Shown here: piece by piece, positions 62,275 through 64,000 of the stretch
Numbering within the stretch: the stretch's first letter is position 1
How the letters are laid out: every line of letters begins with the position of its first letter
NCBI GenBank assembly: GCA_035699745.1
Contig: DASSPH010000069.1
Location: 168,549-232,548 of the forward strand
Source of the DNA: Vicinamibacterales bacterium
GTDB taxonomy: Bacteria; Acidobacteriota; Vicinamibacteria; Vicinamibacterales; 2-12-FULL-66-21
DNA length: 64,000 nt
Direction: 5' to 3'
The notes under the pieces: model-generated
What the model was told of the DNA's origin: nothing
Database searches by the model: none
Seen by the model: only the letters and a program-made list of their open reading frames with translations
Position numbers and translations under genes: made by a program

Positions 62275-63486
62275 ATGCATACACACGATCTGACGACCAT
62301 CGACACGGCAGGGCTCGGCGCCCTGCAGCGGCGCGGCCTGATCGTCGGCGCGGTCGGCCTGGTGCTGGGCGCCGTCGGCGTCGTGCTGCATCCCGCGGAT
62401 TTCCTGCCGTCGTGGTTGATCGGCTTCCTGTTCTTCACCGGCCTGTCGCTCGGCTGCCTCGCGCTCCTGATGCTGCAGCACATGACGGGCGGCCAGTGGG
62501 GCATGGTCGGCCGGCGCGTGTTCGAAGCGGGCAGCCGGATGCTGCCGCTCGCGGCGCTGTTCTGCGTCCCGATCGTGGTGTTCGCGCCGAAGCTGTTTCT
62601 CTGGGCGCGCCCGGAGGCGGTGCAGGCGGATCCCATCCTGCAGGCGAAGGCGCCGTACCTGAACGTCCCGTTCTTCACGGTGCGCGCGGTCATTTACTTC
62701 GCCGTGTTCCTGGGGCTCGCCTATTTCCTCAACAAGTGGTCGGCCGAGCAGGACCGCGGCGCGGTGGCGCAGACGGATGCGGACACGCGGCGGTTCCGGG
62801 TCGTCAGCGCGCCCGGACTGCTCATCTACGTCCTTTTGATGAGTCTCGCGGCGGTGGACTGGATCATGTCCCTCGACCCGCACTGGTACTCGACGATCTT
62901 CGGGCTCACCATCGTCGTCGGCCAGGGGCTCTCGGCGTTGTCGTTCACCGTGGCGGTGCTGGCACTGTTGGTCGGGCGCGAGCCGATGAACGGCGTCCTC
63001 AAGGCGCGCCACTTCCACGACTTCGGCAAGCTGATGCTGGCGCTGGTGATGCTGTGGGCCTACTTCTCCTTCTCCCAGTTCCTCATCATCTGGGCGGGCA
63101 ACCTGCCGGAGGAGATTCCCTACTATCTCGAGCGGCTGCGCCACGGCTGGCAGTACCTGAGCGTGGCGCTGGTGTTCGGCCACTTCATCCTGCCGTTCTG
63201 CCTGCTGCTGTCGCAGGATCTGAAGAAGCGGCCGAAGCTGCTGTCGCGGATCGCGTGGTTCATCGTGGCGATCCGCCTCTACGACCTGATCTGGCTGGTC
63301 GCGCCGACGTTCCACCGCGAAGAGGCGTTGTTCCCGATCAGCCTTGCCAACGTCGGCGTGCCGCTGGCGCTCGGCGGCCTGTGGGTCTACCTGGTGGCGG
63401 GCCAGCTGCAGAAGCGGCCGATGCTGCCGGTGAACGATCCGCACTTCAAGGACATGCTGCTGCATGGCAACCAGGGAGGGCACTGA
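62275..63486 (+). CDS. actF: alternative complex III subunit F, NrfD-like membrane protein
   Basis: 403 residues with about ten hydrophobic segments. LSLGCLALLMLQHMTGGQWG and FGLTIVVGQGLSALSF are features shared with ActC/ActF proteins. AAVDWIMSLDPHWYSTIFG is a strong ActF signature. Together with ActC it forms the membrane core of the quinol-oxidising complex. It starts 7 bases after actE. Confidence 0.92.
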   Translation: MHTHDLTTIDTAGLGALQRRGLIVGAVGLVLGAVGVVLHPADFLPSWLIGFLFFTGLSLGCLALLMLQHMTGGQWGMVGRRVFEAGSRMLPLAALFCVPIVVFAPKLFLWARPEAVQADPILQAKAPYLNVPFFTVRAVIYFAVFLGLAYFLNKWSAEQDRGAVAQTDADTRRFRVVSAPGLLIYVLLMSLAAVDWIMSLDPHWYSTIFGLTIVVGQGLSALSFTVAVLALLVGREPMNGVLKARHFHDFGKLMLALVMLWAYFSFSQFLIIWAGNLPEEIPYYLERLRHGWQYLSVALVFGHFILPFCLLLSQDLKKRPKLLSRIAWFIVAIRLYDLIWLVAPTFHREEALFPISLANVGVPLALGGLWVYLVAGQLQKRPMLPVNDPHFKDMLLHGNQGGH

Positions 63487-63487
63487 C

Positions 63488-64000
63488 ATGTCGGCGCATC
63501 CGCACGACGTGCACCCGCACGGCGAGCTGGTGAACGAGGACGTTCACCACGAAGAATCGGACATCAACGTCCGCGCGATCCTGTGGTTCGTCGGCATCCT
63601 GACGGCCATCACGGTGGGGATCCAGGCGGCGATGGTCGGGATGTTCAAGGGACTGGACTGGTACGAGGCGCGGAACGAACCGTACGTGACGCCGCTCTCG
63701 CGCGGGCCGGCGCAGGCGGCCGACTTTCCGGAGCCGCGGCTGCAGACGACGCCGTGGACGGACCTGCGGCTGTTCCGCGCCGAGCAGAACCAGCACCTGA
63801 ACAGCTACGGCTGGGTGGACGAGAAGCTGGGCGTGGCCCGGATTCCGATCGCGAAGGCCAAGGAGCTGCTGCTGCAGCGCGGACTGCCGGTGCGTCCGGA
63901 GCTCGCCGCGGATCGCGAAGGCACCAATGTCGCCGCGACCGGCGAGTCGAGCGGCGGACGCTCGCTCCCGGGAGGACTCGCGGACAAGACCGGCCCGGCC
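63488..64000 (+). CDS. membrane-anchored protein of the act operon, truncated by the window edge
   Basis: The ATG at 63488 overlaps nothing but lies one base after the actF stop. The 171 codons in the window read without a stop. The N-terminus is rich in His and Asp (MSAHPHDVHPHGEL), followed by one helix (ILWFVGILTAITVGIQAAMVGMF), then a soluble part with WTDLRLFRAEQNQHLNSYG and IPIAKAKELLLQRGLPVR. Small proteins ending in this RIPIxxAxxLLLQRGLP pattern are often found after actF ahead of oxidase or assembly genes; function not established. The end is cut off. Confidence 0.8.
   Translation, partial: MSAHPHDVHPHGELVNEDVHHEESDINVRAILWFVGILTAITVGIQAAMVGMFKGLDWYEARNEPYVTPLSRGPAQAADFPEPRLQTTPWTDLRLFRAEQNQHLNSYGWVDEKLGVARIPIAKAKELLLQRGLPVRPELAADREGTNVAATGESSGGRSLPGGLADKTGPA

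Overview
The window is GC-rich bacterial chromosome, tightly packed, with many start/stop overlaps of the ATGA, GTGA and TAATG kind. The mix of an alternative complex III operon, a heme-copper oxidase with fused subunits I and III, a REP-associated transposase with its palindromes, an acidobacterial-style ECF sigma cassette and a very large Ig-repeat surface protein suggests a soil-type Acidobacteriota, perhaps class Vicinamibacteria. That placement is inference; no rRNA or other phylogenetic marker is present.

Layout. (1) 1-14320: a minus-strand surface-protein locus, made of a 47-residue exported peptide followed by a giant secreted repeat protein of at least 4,718 codons that runs off the left edge. 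(2) 14748-18428: an exported protein of unknown role, then an ECF sigma factor between two membrane proteins, then a 30-residue membrane miniprotein. (3) 18481-20553: a secreted D-aminoacylase-type amidohydrolase and a lipoprotein. (4) 20673-30702: a polysaccharide cluster with five GT2 glycosyltransferases, a Wzm/Wzt-type ABC exporter, a methyltransferase, a small membrane protein and a GT-C-like membrane protein, followed by a membrane MutS-like ATPase and a second methyltransferase. (5) 33394-39462: a creatininase-like protein that has lost its metal ligands, then fused CoxI-III, a 58-residue membrane protein, CoxB and a GlcD-type flavoprotein. (6) 39468-40346: a RAYT transposase between GGGGACWGTCCCC palindromes. 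(7) 40351-46772: a minus-strand C1 operon encoding an NAD-linked formate dehydrogenase and formate-tetrahydrofolate ligase. (8) 46808-55631: phosphoesterase, MocR-type regulator, thioredoxin-reductase-like flavoprotein, M61 peptidase, agmatinase-family enzyme and an ABC exporter. (9) 55663-64000: the alternative complex III (act) operon behind a promoter that contains a Rex-like operator.

How the genes work together. The formate dehydrogenase and Fhs would interconvert CO2 or formate, NADH and 10-formyl-THF. Complex III and the Cox proteins would carry electrons from quinol through cytochrome c to oxygen. A Rex-like site at the act promoter would tie that respiratory branch to the NADH/NAD+ ratio.

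The most striking observation is the formate dehydrogenase. Its catalytic gene reads through an in-frame UGA at the conserved selenocysteine position, followed by a SECIS-like hairpin. Its N-terminal [4Fe-4S] domain is missing from that polypeptide and sits instead at the C-terminus of a separate ferredoxin subunit, so the alpha subunit is split and rearranged.
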